Below the pieces are notes generated by a model, which did not search any database, was not told the DNA's origin, and was given only the letters and a program-made list of their open reading frames with translations. The position numbers were made by a program, and so were the translations under genes. From positions 1 to 24,947 of the forward strand of contig DIFU01000095.1 of NCBI GenBank assembly GCA_002419285.1: DNA of 24,947 nt, written 5' to 3'. Source of the DNA: Prolixibacteraceae bacterium UBA5740 (lineage in GTDB: Bacteria > Bacteroidota > Bacteroidia > Bacteroidales > Prolixibacteraceae). Below, one piece after another: positions 17,201 through 23,719 of the stretch (position 1 is its first letter; each line of letters starts with the position of its first letter).

Positions 17201-18257
17201 AGATAAACTGGAAAAAATATTTGAACGCTATTATCAACTGGATAACCAAACAAATCAATTTTACAACTGGGGTACGGGTATCGGGCTCTATTTTTCGCGT
17301 AGTTTGGTGGAACTCCACCACGGCTATATTAAAGCCTGGAATAAAGAAGGTGGTGGAGCGGAATTCATATTCATACTTCCGGTTGCAGAAATGTCCTATT
17401 CACAGGAAGAGAGAAAATCTGAAACGAATGACCAGCAAAGTCATAGTTTACCGACTCCCAAGGAAAATGAGAATATCACTCAGTTAAAATCAACACAAAA
17501 GGAGCATAAGCAAAAGTTGTTGATCATCGATGACGATACGGATATAATTCACTACCTGAAGACATTGCTTTCTCCTTATTTTGAAGTATCCTATAAGTTT
17601 GATGCCGATTCGGCATACAAAGCCCTCAAAGAAATTGAACCTGATTTGATATTATGTGACGTGGTTATGCCCGGAACCAACGGATATGCGTTTAGCAAGA
17701 AGGTGAAAGATAATCTTTCGTATTGTCATATTCCGGTTTTATTGGTTACTGCAAAGGCTACGGTTGAAAACCAGGTGGAAGGATTGAACAGCGGTGCTGA
17801 TGCCTACGTTACCAAACCGTTTGATCCGAGTTATATACTGGCATTAATCAACTCACAACTCAGTAACCGCAGGAAAATACAGAGTATGTTGATTGGTTCC
17901 ACAAAAACGGAAAGAATCGAACAAAATGCCCTGACACCACACGACAATCGCTTTATGTCGGAGCTCTATCAACTGATGGAGTCCGAACTTTCGAACCCGG
18001 AGCTCAACATTAGTAAAATGACGGAAGTTTTAAAGATTTCACGAACAAAGTTTTATTACAAGGTAAAAGGATTAACGGGTGAAAATCCGGGAATCCTGTT
18101 CAAAACCTATAAGCTAAACAGGGCAGCGGAACTTATATTGGAAGGACAAATGAATATTTCCGAAATAGCTGACGTTACAGGTTTTAGTACACCCTCCCAC
18201 TTTTCGGTCAGTTTTAAAAAACATTTTGGAGTTTCGCCCAAAGATTATCATGGGTAG
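14235..18257 (+). CDS. Hybrid two-component system regulator (HTCS)
   Basis: A 1340-residue one-protein sensor-regulator, of usual HTCS length. Signal peptide about 1-20. The periplasmic sensor (about 30-640) has two-component-propeller blades, marked by repeated D-x-x-x-N-x-W motifs such as 'DSRNQLWVA', 'DSHKNLWIG' and 'DITGNIWVG'. A Y_Y_Y domain spans about 680-757, followed by one membrane segment (about 762-781). The cytosolic part has HisKA with His820 in SHEFRTP, the HATPase N box near Asn937 with G boxes DTGKG and GTGIG, a receiver domain with phospho-acceptor Asp1142 (LCDVVMP) and Lys1194, and an AraC-type DNA-binding domain (about 1250-1337). All key residues are present. ATG 14235 starts a good signal peptide; an upstream in-frame extension is rejected. 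It diverges from the esterase operon and is expected to activate it when ligand binds. Confidence 0.95.
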   Translation: MKKAILILLCITLPGFIWAKTSADAETNNNPVISKNLSNQFVSSFAEDEFGHIWMSTYRGLNKLNINEFHQYFSTDDSTSIPYNRIYQVYRDSRNQLWVATANGVCIYNERDCFDRIPIDGASSIAFNLFENKEGKLFLNQYSEICVYDQQQNKFVPVIQNLDNQQKVTYCHVDNSNNIWVITPWEVNCYESHTYEQKQKLARDKFTTYSYLDDSGRLWLSSWTTLEIYDTQTSSYINVPDAITKHPVLNNALIYKIYPYNNSSFLIVTQKDGVFLYNKLAGTVIHQSESGFPFEVPDFEITSLYTDSHKNLWIGSYDQGYSVSYNYKERFNNNHFLQANLSGMSVRSVATDKDDNLWIVAKAKGIKLYHGNTHDILDFPNSEIYSFWSGFQHEAYKVYVDSENNIWILSDWMLLRTRFENNKIAVKKWHYFPDGIMSITEDVKGTIWLGGTKGSIYNLAKGKTEFQKFTEGKEFISVPATITLSSGQVLVASYRKDLQLIDPETWDISNIPIGDYIDKSVFIPVCLYEDAMGDVWLGTKNDGIFRIDLNNKAIIPVESIACSDISSIIEDITGNIWVGTLSGLSKFDRTTKRFINYYDTDGIGGNQFNEQSACRLADNTLVFGGTHGLTFFNPIEINYKQNIPLVFENLKIHNKLIRPFNSNSIDKHLSYNPKITLKHNQNNFTISFSAIDYSEFERVKYAYQMVGFDKMWIEANSNREAYYSNLPAGRYTFKVKIYNNENTITETGNEIMVHIKPAPWFSWPALVIYSIAIILMIYLAYKMQRRIITNRNKAMQAEMEKEQEHKVNMMNMSFFANLSHEFRTPLTMITGPVATLSNNSSHNAETRQLIFIVQRNVNRMLRLVNQLMDFNKLENDTLKLKVRLTDIIAELKYPLETFKLNAKEKGVEIITYGLEDNYVTWLDADKLDKIMTNLIANALKYSGKDGKIGVSFDVITRDEAIEMFSLKGHDASPQWVKIAVSDTGKGIPEDKLEKIFERYYQLDNQTNQFYNWGTGIGLYFSRSLVELHHGYIKAWNKEGGGAEFIFILPVAEMSYSQEERKSETNDQQSHSLPTPKENENITQLKSTQKEHKQKLLIIDDDTDIIHYLKTLLSPYFEVSYKFDADSAYKALKEIEPDLILCDVVMPGTNGYAFSKKVKDNLSYCHIPVLLVTAKATVENQVEGLNSGADAYVTKPFDPSYILALINSQLSNRRKIQSMLIGSTKTERIEQNALTPHDNRFMSELYQLMESELSNPELNISKMTEVLKISRTKFYYKVKGLTGENPGILFKTYKLNRAAELILEGQMNISEIADVTGFSTPSHFSVSFKKHFGVSPKDYHG

Positions 18258-18270
18258 ATAAAGTGAATGG

Positions 18271-18293
18271 GACGCGATGAATCGCGTCGCCAC
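18271..18293 (-). repeat. REP-like palindromic repeat, short form
   Basis: GACGCGATGAATCGCGTC (18271-18288) followed by GCCAC, identical in this part to the copy at 39-61. It begins 13 bp after the HTCS stop codon and could form an mRNA 3'-end hairpin. Confidence 0.75.
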
Positions 18294-18374
18294 GAATCGT
18301 TAAGCCTTTAAAGCGTATTTTTAAACTATTCTAATTTCTTTTTGTTTAATGTATTAAAGTTATATTTAAACAAA

Positions 18375-18968
18375 ATGAAGGTATTTTTGATCAGTACTGC
18401 AGTGGTTTTCGCAATCGTAATCATCTTTAACTCTTATATCATGGCATCAACCAATAAAACCGAACAGCAAAAATATAAGGTTATTCAAAAAGACCAGGAT
18501 TTCGAAATCCGGTTTTATCCTTCAGCAACCTTTGCAACAATCAAATCGAATGCAAAAACGTACAGGGAATTGTCGGGTCCGGGATTTCAGAAGCTGGCTG
18601 GATATATTTTCGGCGGAAATGAAGATAAAACCCAAATATCGATGACCTCGCCTGTCAAGATGGATGTCAACGATACGGTTTCGACCATGAGTTTTATGAT
18701 GCCGACGGGGTATAACCGGGAAAACCTTCCGAAACCCACCAATCCGGATGTGATCCTGGAAGAATCCCAGGATGAATATGTTGCCGCCATTCAGTTTGGC
18801 GGATTTGCCTCTGATAAGGAATGGAAGTTATACTCTGAAAAGCTTCAGGATATTTTAAGGGAAAAAGGGTTCAAAACCATTGGAAACCCGCGATTTTTGG
18901 GATATAATCCTCCTTTCCAACTGGTTGGAAGAAGAAACGAAGTGATCATTCCGATTGAATACAAATAA
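18375..18968 (+). CDS. SOUL-family heme-binding protein
   Basis: A 197-residue protein beginning with a hydrophobic anchor or signal segment (about 2-22: 'KVFLISTAVVFAIVIIFNSYIM'). A SOUL/HBP domain follows, with 'KYKVIQKDQDFEIRFYPSATFATI', 'FQKLAGYIFGGNEDKTQISMTSPV', 'MSFMMPTGY' and the terminal 'NPRFLGYNPPF...RRNEVIIPI'. SOUL proteins bind heme or tetrapyrroles; the bacterial role is poorly defined. ATG 18375 is chosen over an earlier in-frame codon because it gives a clean hydrophobic N-terminus. It stands between the HTCS gene and a flavin-reductase-like gene on the same strand, 76 bp apart. No evidence ties it to the esterase locus. Confidence 0.88.
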   Translation: MKVFLISTAVVFAIVIIFNSYIMASTNKTEQQKYKVIQKDQDFEIRFYPSATFATIKSNAKTYRELSGPGFQKLAGYIFGGNEDKTQISMTSPVKMDVNDTVSTMSFMMPTGYNRENLPKPTNPDVILEESQDEYVAAIQFGGFASDKEWKLYSEKLQDILREKGFKTIGNPRFLGYNPPFQLVGRRNEVIIPIEYK

Positions 18969-19044
18969 ACCAAAACACGTACATACCAATCAAATACGTT
19001 CATTTTTAAAAAGCAGGGAAACATTTATATAAAGCATTGGAGTT

Positions 19045-19653
19045 ATGCGTATCGATAAATCGAAAATTGAGAAATTGGAAAAGCGCTACCGGACGGCATT
19101 CATTAATTCACTGGCTGGTTTTCGGCAGGCTGTGTTGGTTGGAACGAGGTCGGTGGACGAAAAGAACAACCTGGCCATTTTTAATTCGCTGATTCATTTG
19201 GGCGCCAATCGGGCCTTGTACGGATTGCTGAGCAGACCCGACAGTGTGCAACGCAACACACTTCAAAACATATTGGAAACAAAAGAATACACATTAAATT
19301 TGGTGCCGGCATCAAGCTACAAAAAAGCGCATCAAACATCGGCCCGATATGATAAAGGCATTTCCGAATTCGAAAAAGTGGGTTTTACACCTTTATACTT
19401 CCCGGGATTCAGTGCTCCATTTGTGGATGAGGCTGTGGTAAAAATTGCCATGAAATTTGAAGAAAGTATCCCGATTACCCTGAATGGCACGATACTTATC
19501 ATTGGAAGCATAATGCAGGTTGATATCATGGATGGAATAACGGGCGACGACGGCTTTATCAATCTATCAGCTTCGGAAGGGCTAATCAGTCAGGGACTTG
19601 ATGCATATTTCACCTCCAACACAATTGGGCGTTTGCCCTATGCAAAGCCATAA
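19045..19653 (+). CDS. Flavin reductase-like (FMN split-barrel) protein
   Basis: A 202-residue protein resembling the flavin-reductase-like domain family, which uses an FMN-binding split barrel. Supporting segments are 'NSLAGFRQAVLVGTRSVDEKNNLAIFNSLIHLGANRALYGLLSRP' (about 21-65), the 'ETKEYTLNLVP' strand near 75-85, and 'APFVDEAVVKIAMKFEESIPI...GTILIIGSIMQVDI' near 128-172. Relatives reduce flavin with NAD(P)H or bind FMN in unknown roles. It has no signal peptide and is likely cytosolic. It is probably transcribed alone or with the upstream SOUL gene, and converges on the toxin-antitoxin-chaperone operon. The exact subfamily is uncertain. Confidence 0.72.
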   Translation: MRIDKSKIEKLEKRYRTAFINSLAGFRQAVLVGTRSVDEKNNLAIFNSLIHLGANRALYGLLSRPDSVQRNTLQNILETKEYTLNLVPASSYKKAHQTSARYDKGISEFEKVGFTPLYFPGFSAPFVDEAVVKIAMKFEESIPITLNGTILIIGSIMQVDIMDGITGDDGFINLSASEGLISQGLDAYFTSNTIGRLPYAKP

Positions 19654-19739
19654 ATTTGGTAACCAGAAACTACATTTCACGCTGACAGAAGACACCATTT
19701 TATCGGAAACCAAAAGTTGGGATATCATGGAATTTTAAA

Positions 19740-19766
19740 TCTGTGCCTTCTGTGGTTTCTTTGGTG
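19740..19766. repeat. Interspersed CTGTGCCTTCTGTG repeat, copy 1
   Basis: TCTGTGCCTTCTGTG at 19740-19754 recurs exactly at 21279-21293, and both continue into a TCT(T/G)TGGT tail. The two copies bracket the toxin-antitoxin-chaperone operon in direct orientation. Function unknown. Confidence 0.6.
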
Positions 19767-19774
19767 CAAAATAT

Positions 19775-20209
19775 TTATTCAGCATCCAATTTGGTCAGTT
19801 TCAAGGTTGATGGATCCAATATTGGCAGCAATACATGATGCATGAATGTTCCCTTGAATTGCGAAAACATGATTCCCCGTGTAGTTGAGAGTGAAATTGA
19901 ATTTAAAGTAATGATGAAATGCTCAGGCAGATCAATTTGTTGACTGTTGGCTGAAACGAAGTCAAGGATATTCTCAACAAAAAAAATACAACTTGTTTTA
20001 ATGGTAGCATGACATTGTTTGTCGGGTTCATGAACCAAATCAATCGAGGTAATGACAATTACCAGTTTTTCTTCCTTACTGATTCGTTGCTCTATATTAA
20101 TATTGAAATTATAGATTCTTTCAGGATTTAGCGGAATCTGTGGGCTGTTCAAATTGATATCCAACAATTCGATACCCTTTAGCTGAAAGTTGATGTTTAC
20201 CTGTTCCAT
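19775..20209 (-). CDS. SecB-like chaperone of a toxin-antitoxin-chaperone module
   Basis: A 144-residue, cysteine-poor, beta-strand-rich protein. It has the shape of SecB-like chaperones: alternating strands ('VNINFQLKGIELLDINL', 'YNFNINIEQRI', 'KLVIVITSIDL'), a helix-strand segment 'LPEHFIITLNSISLSTTRGIMFSQFKG' and the terminal 'HVLLPILDPSTL', reminiscent of the SecB LP-x-(I/V)-x-P motif. It lies 10 bp after the Xre antitoxin gene. In TAC systems such as HigB-HigA-Rv1957, a dedicated SecB-like chaperone protects the antitoxin; gene order here is the same. The fold assignment is from pattern memory and weaker than the context. It could instead be an unrelated small beta protein. Confidence 0.6.
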   Translation of the reverse strand: MEQVNINFQLKGIELLDINLNSPQIPLNPERIYNFNINIEQRISKEEKLVIVITSIDLVHEPDKQCHATIKTSCIFFVENILDFVSANSQQIDLPEHFIITLNSISLSTTRGIMFSQFKGTFMHHVLLPILDPSTLKLTKLDAE

Positions 20210-20219
20210 ATCGTCATAT

Positions 20220-20642
20220 TTAGCAACTCGCTTGATTGGTCGTAGCCCTTACCGCAATGGAATAGTTCGGCTTTGTCTCATTAGCCATATTTAAGCAATC
20301 ATCGGTTTTAATCGCCTGAGAAATGTTAAGGTGAAAATGCAGGATTTGTTCTTTATGTCTTTCCTGTACAGTGATCAGATTTATTCCCAGCTTTTCTTCC
20401 AATTCAAAAAGAGTGTCAGATTCAAAATTATGTGTGCCGCTTAGCCAGCGGGTTATAATCGAAGGTTGTTTGTTCATTTCCCTAGCCAGGTCTCCCTTCT
20501 TCCAGCCTTTTACTTTCATGGCATCTTCAATCCTGGCGGCCAGCAACATTCTTTTTTCGGTTATGCGTTGCTCTTCAGGCGTTATTTCAGACAACAATTC
20601 ATCCAAAATGTCACTTTTGTGGTTTCTTGCTTTTGTGTTCAT
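20220..20642 (-). CDS. Xre/HigA-type HTH antitoxin
   Basis: A 140-residue protein with a helix-turn-helix of the Xre/HigA type at about 33-90: 'RIEDAMKVKGWKKGDLAREMNKQPSIITRWLSGTHNFESDTLFELEEKLGINLI'. The N-terminal 30 residues are charged and helical ('DILDELLSEITPEEQRITEKR'). The roughly 50-residue tail after the HTH is low in hydrophobics and poorly structured, as expected for the chaperone-dependent (ChAD) tail of TAC antitoxins; this is inference. Start ATG 20642 lies 4 bp after the toxin stop, so translation is probably coupled. It likely neutralises the toxin and represses the operon. Confidence 0.78.
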   Translation of the reverse strand: MNTKARNHKSDILDELLSEITPEEQRITEKRMLLAARIEDAMKVKGWKKGDLAREMNKQPSIITRWLSGTHNFESDTLFELEEKLGINLITVQERHKEQILHFHLNISQAIKTDDCLNMANETKPNYSIAVRATTNQASC

Positions 20643-20646
20643 GGTT

Positions 20647-21129
20647 TTAAAATTCTAATTCGCCAGATATTTCGGTTCCATCATCGGAGAAGGCAATCTC
20701 TTTTTCTTTTATAAGTTTGGTAATTCGTGCAGATATTTCTCTCAATAAGTAGTTCTCATCTTTTAGTTTCTTAACCTCTTGAAAAGCCTTAACTGATTTT
20801 TGCTTTTCACCTCCACCTCCCAAAATAATTAAAGAGTTGCCATATCGAATACAGTAAAGTCTTAAATTGCTATCTGGCATATCAAATAAGGCACATATAC
20901 CGTCACCTGGCTTTCCCTCATCTAATTTGAAATAACTTTCTCTTGCACCTGTAATTGAGTTAATGGTCTTTATTCGTTTAAGTATATTCTTTATTTCACT
21001 TTTAAATGAATTTTTGTTTCCTGCAATAAAACGTTCGAACAGGGTTTCCTGTTCATTATCAACGAAAACAGAATACACGCCACATTTATTTCCATTGAAT
21101 TGGTTGAGTTTTACAACTTCGAATTTCAT
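20647..21129 (-). CDS. HigB/RelE-like toxin
   Basis: A 160-residue protein with features of the RelE/HigB (Gp49-like) toxin fold. After an N-terminal region there is 'YFKLDEGKPGDGICALFDMPDSNLRLYCIRYGNSLIILGGGGEKQKSVKAFQE' and the helix 'VKKLKDENYLLREISARITKLIKEKE'. The strand-turn-strand 'LRLYCIRYGNSLIILGGGGEKQK' corresponds to the RNase-toxin core. Such toxins cleave mRNA on the ribosome. It is first in a three-gene operon, followed by antitoxin and SecB-like genes. The N-terminal 60 residues and the acidic tail ('FSDDGTEISGELEF') make it longer than a minimal RelE. Promoter element TATTTTTG lies just upstream. Confidence 0.72.
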   Translation of the reverse strand: MKFEVVKLNQFNGNKCGVYSVFVDNEQETLFERFIAGNKNSFKSEIKNILKRIKTINSITGARESYFKLDEGKPGDGICALFDMPDSNLRLYCIRYGNSLIILGGGGEKQKSVKAFQEVKKLKDENYLLREISARITKLIKEKEIAFSDDGTEISGELEF

Positions 21130-21139
21130 TATTAGTCTG

Positions 21140-21169
21140 CAAAAATAGAAATTTTACTTATACGTGTAT
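21140..21169 (-). promoter_or_regulatory. TAC operon promoter with candidate operator
   Basis: On the minus strand TATTTTTG (21147-21140) matches the -7 consensus and lies 10 bp before the toxin ATG. Thirteen bases upstream of it is the inverted repeat ATAC-GT-GTAT (21160-21169). A palindrome between -33 and -7 is where an autoregulating Xre antitoxin would bind. No -33 TTTG is clear. Confidence 0.5.
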
Positions 21170-21219
21170 TTAATTTTGCCATTTTTAACAGTCTTTTGCC
21201 AAATTCCTCGTTTTGTCAA

Positions 21220-21258
21220 TATGAAAAGAGAATTGTGGCTGCGCGATTCATCGTGCAG
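21220..21258 (+). repeat. REP-like repeat copy in an intergenic region
   Basis: This 39-bp stretch matches 215-253 with two differences, one of which makes a mismatch in the hairpin (TCGTGCAG in place of TCGCGCAG). It lies in the 312-bp region between the divergent toxin and GH92 genes, together with the TAC promoter, a CTGTGCCT repeat and the GH92-side palindrome. I see no gene in this region. Confidence 0.8.
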
Positions 21259-21278
21259 ATTCAGCCAAATTAATTCAT

Positions 21279-21304
21279 CTGTGCCTTCTGTGAAATCTGT
21301 GGTA
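21279..21304. repeat. Interspersed CTGTGCCTTCTGTG repeat, copy 2
   Basis: TCTGTGCCTTCTGTG at 21279-21293 is identical to 19740-19754. It is followed by AAATCTGTGGT. It lies on the far side of the TAC operon from copy 1 and in the same orientation. Confidence 0.6.
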
Positions 21305-21402
21305 ATCAAGGGATATCCGGGAATGATAAATCTGTGTTAAACCACCGGAAAACCTTACAAAATCAGCCCATTCAAGAATCACGGCATGCAATTTTTGCTA
21401 TC

Positions 21403-21418
21403 TTTATTGTTCAATAAA
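21403..21418. promoter_or_regulatory. Perfect palindrome upstream of the GH92 gene
   Basis: TTTATTG-TT-CAATAAA has 7-bp arms around a TT centre and lies 23 bp before ATG 21442. It shares its architecture and TTG-TT-CAA core with the palindrome at 14105-14120 in the HTCS intergenic region. It may be an operator or part of the promoter. Chance occurrence in AT-rich DNA cannot be excluded. Confidence 0.45.
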
Positions 21419-21441
21419 CGACATGTAATAAGGTTTTGACC

Positions 21442-23607
21442 ATGAATAGAATCACCGGTTTTTTATCAGCGATATTTCTGGCACTATTGACCGGATGTTC
21501 CACGGCTCCCACACTGACAGATTATGTGAACCCGTTGGTGGGAACGGCAACCTTGTGGGACAAGGCCGACCTGGGTTACGAGCCTACCCGCAGGGCATGG
21601 GGGGCCGAGGTTTTCCCCGGTGCGTCGCTGCCAAACGCAATGGTGCAGGTAACTCCGGTGACCCAGTTTGGAAGCGGTTCGGGATACCAGTACGAGGATA
21701 CCGTCATCTTCGCCTTCTTCCATACAAGCATGGGGCATTGGAATCTGGGGCACGTGCCCATTCTGCCCTTTACGGGCGAGATTACGGCCGACAATTACCA
21801 TTCGGGCTACAGCCACGAAAACGAGTCGGCAAAGCCCGGCTATTACCAGGTATTTCTCGACCGTTACGGCATCAATGCCGAAATGACCTCGTCGCTGCGC
21901 TGCGCATTCCATCAATTCACCTATCCCGCCAAGGAAAGCAAGAGATTGCTGCTGAACCTGTCGCGGACCAACAGCAGTCGGCCCGGAGGAAGGTGGAGCT
22001 TTAACCTGATAAACGAAAATACCCTGTCGGGCTCCCAGGGCGGTGGCGAGGCGATATACTTTTATGCCGTGGCCAACCACAACATTGCGGGTACCGATTC
22101 ACTTGTCAATGGCAGGGAAAGAATTACCGTCGTGAATTTTGCCGACCAGAAAGGGCCCCTTGAACTGAAAATTGGTTTTTCGTTTGTAAGTGTTGAAAAG
22201 GCAAAGGAAAACCTGGAGGCTGAGCTGGCCGGCAAAACATTCGAACAGGTGTACAAGGAAGCCAACGAAACCTGGGAAAACCTGTTGTCGAAGGTGCAGG
22301 TTACCGGCGGGACCGAGAAACAGAAACAGACGTTTTACTCAGGCCTGTACCGCTCTTTCCTGTGGCCTGCCCTGCGCAGCGACGTGGACGGCGATTTTAC
22401 CGACCCGCGGCGCAATGTGGTCAACAAGGGATTCCATTATTACACTACCCCCGCCTTATGGGACGATTACCGAAACAAGCTGGTGCTGATGGGCATGTTG
22501 TCGCCCGGGGTAACCAACGACGTGATCAGCTCGATGACCGAAAGGGCCAAAGTGAGGGGTTTCATGCCCACCTATTTTCATGGCGACCATGCCTCACCTT
22601 TCATTACCGGTATGTACCTGCGCGGTTTGCGTGGATTTGACGTCGACAGTGCCTATCACTACATGCTGCGCAATGCTACCGTTGAAGAACCTATACCTGC
22701 TGCTCCGCGCAAGGTAAGACCCTACCTGAACGAATACATTGAAAGGGGATGGATTGCAGAGAATCGCGTCGAGAATCCCACTACACAAACCGAAGTTGAC
22801 GAGGCGAAAGCATCGGTCACCAAAACACAGGAATATGCGTACGACGATTATTCCGTAGCACTCCTGGCCAGGGAGTTGGGCGACATGAACAACTATAATA
22901 TGTTGATGGAACGAACCGATAATTGGAAAAACCTTTTTGACCCATCGACCGGTTTTATGAGAGGCCGGTTTGACAATGGGGACTGGGTAAGCCCATATTA
23001 TCCCGATTATCCCTACTATGTGTATCTGTATCGCGAGGCCACAGGCTGGCAGTCGACCTTTTTCGCCCAGCACGATCCGATGGGCCTGGTTGAGCTCTAC
23101 CCCGACAAGCAAGCTTTAGAACAAAAACTTGATTCGTTGTTTACCATTCCCTGGGGAGGCTACGAAGCTGCTAACCTGACCACGTTTATAGGGCAGTATT
23201 GCCATGGCAACCAGCCCAATCATGGCATTCCCTATTTTTATTATTTCGTCGACAAGCAGGAAAAGGCCCAGGCTGTACTCGACACCATCATGACACACTA
23301 TTACAACATGGGGAAAGAGGGACTGGCCTATGCAGGCATGGACGATTCAGGGGGGTTGTCGGCCTGGTATGTGCTCAATGCCATCGGGTTATACACCTTT
23401 TCACCAGCCGATCCCGAATACATCATAACCGTGCCCATTTTCGACAGCATTGTCTTTAACCTCGATGGCACCCCGTTTACCATCCGGAAAGTAAACAACG
23501 GCCGAAAGATCACCAACATCACCTACGATGGCCAGGAAATAACAGGGTATTTCATATCGCACGATGATTTGAAAAAAGGGAAAGAGCTGGTGGTAACAAC
23601 TGAATAA
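21442..23607 (+). CDS. GH92-family alpha-mannosidase lipoprotein
   Basis: A 721-residue lipoprotein (lipobox LTGC, Cys19) with GH92 architecture: 'YVNPLVGTAT...GAEVFPGASLPNAMVQVTP' at the N-terminal sandwich and 'FHTSMGHWNLGHVPILPF'. The catalytic alpha-barrel has 'TPALWDDYRNKLVLMGMLSP', the probable acid Glu532 in 'REATGWQSTFFAQHD', and 'GNQPNHGIPYFY'. The catalytic-base region 'GMDDSGGLSAWYVLNAIGLYTFSPADPEY' has Asp634/Asp635. GH92 enzymes are calcium-dependent exo-alpha-mannosidases. Odd point: the usual GQMSAW is GGLSAW here, and the HIPY motif is GIPY. ATG 21442 is preferred to TTG 21436. It stands alone with its own upstream palindrome, and a REP-like element follows its stop by about 10 bp. 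Confidence 0.9.
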   Translation: MNRITGFLSAIFLALLTGCSTAPTLTDYVNPLVGTATLWDKADLGYEPTRRAWGAEVFPGASLPNAMVQVTPVTQFGSGSGYQYEDTVIFAFFHTSMGHWNLGHVPILPFTGEITADNYHSGYSHENESAKPGYYQVFLDRYGINAEMTSSLRCAFHQFTYPAKESKRLLLNLSRTNSSRPGGRWSFNLINENTLSGSQGGGEAIYFYAVANHNIAGTDSLVNGRERITVVNFADQKGPLELKIGFSFVSVEKAKENLEAELAGKTFEQVYKEANETWENLLSKVQVTGGTEKQKQTFYSGLYRSFLWPALRSDVDGDFTDPRRNVVNKGFHYYTTPALWDDYRNKLVLMGMLSPGVTNDVISSMTERAKVRGFMPTYFHGDHASPFITGMYLRGLRGFDVDSAYHYMLRNATVEEPIPAAPRKVRPYLNEYIERGWIAENRVENPTTQTEVDEAKASVTKTQEYAYDDYSVALLARELGDMNNYNMLMERTDNWKNLFDPSTGFMRGRFDNGDWVSPYYPDYPYYVYLYREATGWQSTFFAQHDPMGLVELYPDKQALEQKLDSLFTIPWGGYEAANLTTFIGQYCHGNQPNHGIPYFYYFVDKQEKAQAVLDTIMTHYYNMGKEGLAYAGMDDSGGLSAWYVLNAIGLYTFSPADPEYIITVPIFDSIVFNLDGTPFTIRKVNNGRKITNITYDGQEITGYFISHDDLKKGKELVVTTE

Positions 23608-23616
23608 AATGATCTT

Positions 23617-23640
23617 TACGCGATAAATCGCGTCGCCACG
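23617..23640 (-). repeat. REP-like palindromic repeat, short form
   Basis: ACGCGATAAATCGCGT (23618-23633; 7-bp arms) followed by GCCACGA. It lies about 10 bp past the GH92 stop, in the same orientation to the gene as the copies after the MFS and HTCS genes. Confidence 0.7.
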
Positions 23641-23719
23641 ACAAGGAGTTATATGCAAGTTCAGTTATTAGGATCATTTAATGACTGCCTTTTATAGGAA
23701 AATAATAATGAGTTTATAG

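Larger units (their letters stand above)
2282..18257. other. Esterase-rich PUL-like locus with divergent HTCS
   Basis: Seven minus-strand genes with short gaps (carboxylesterase, SusC, SusD, amidohydrolase, CE1, CE1, carboxylesterase) diverge from an HTCS gene. A SusC/SusD pair plus adjacent enzymes and an HTCS defines a polysaccharide-utilization-type locus. Here every enzyme is an esterase or a metal-dependent amidohydrolase; I find no glycoside hydrolase or lyase inside the block. All the products carry signal peptides or lipoboxes. Inferred job: sense, capture, import and de-esterify an acylated ligand. Confidence 0.8.

Noticed and set aside
21484..22080. 198-residue minus-strand and 169-residue plus-strand frames within the GH92 gene
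   Set aside because: They overlap the well-supported GH92 reading frame and show no domain or signal; they arise from its higher GC content.
2282..23607. GH92 gene as a member of the esterase operon
   Set aside because: It is on the other strand, more than 3 kb past the HTCS gene, with SOUL, flavin-reductase and TAC genes between; only a shared promoter motif suggests a link.
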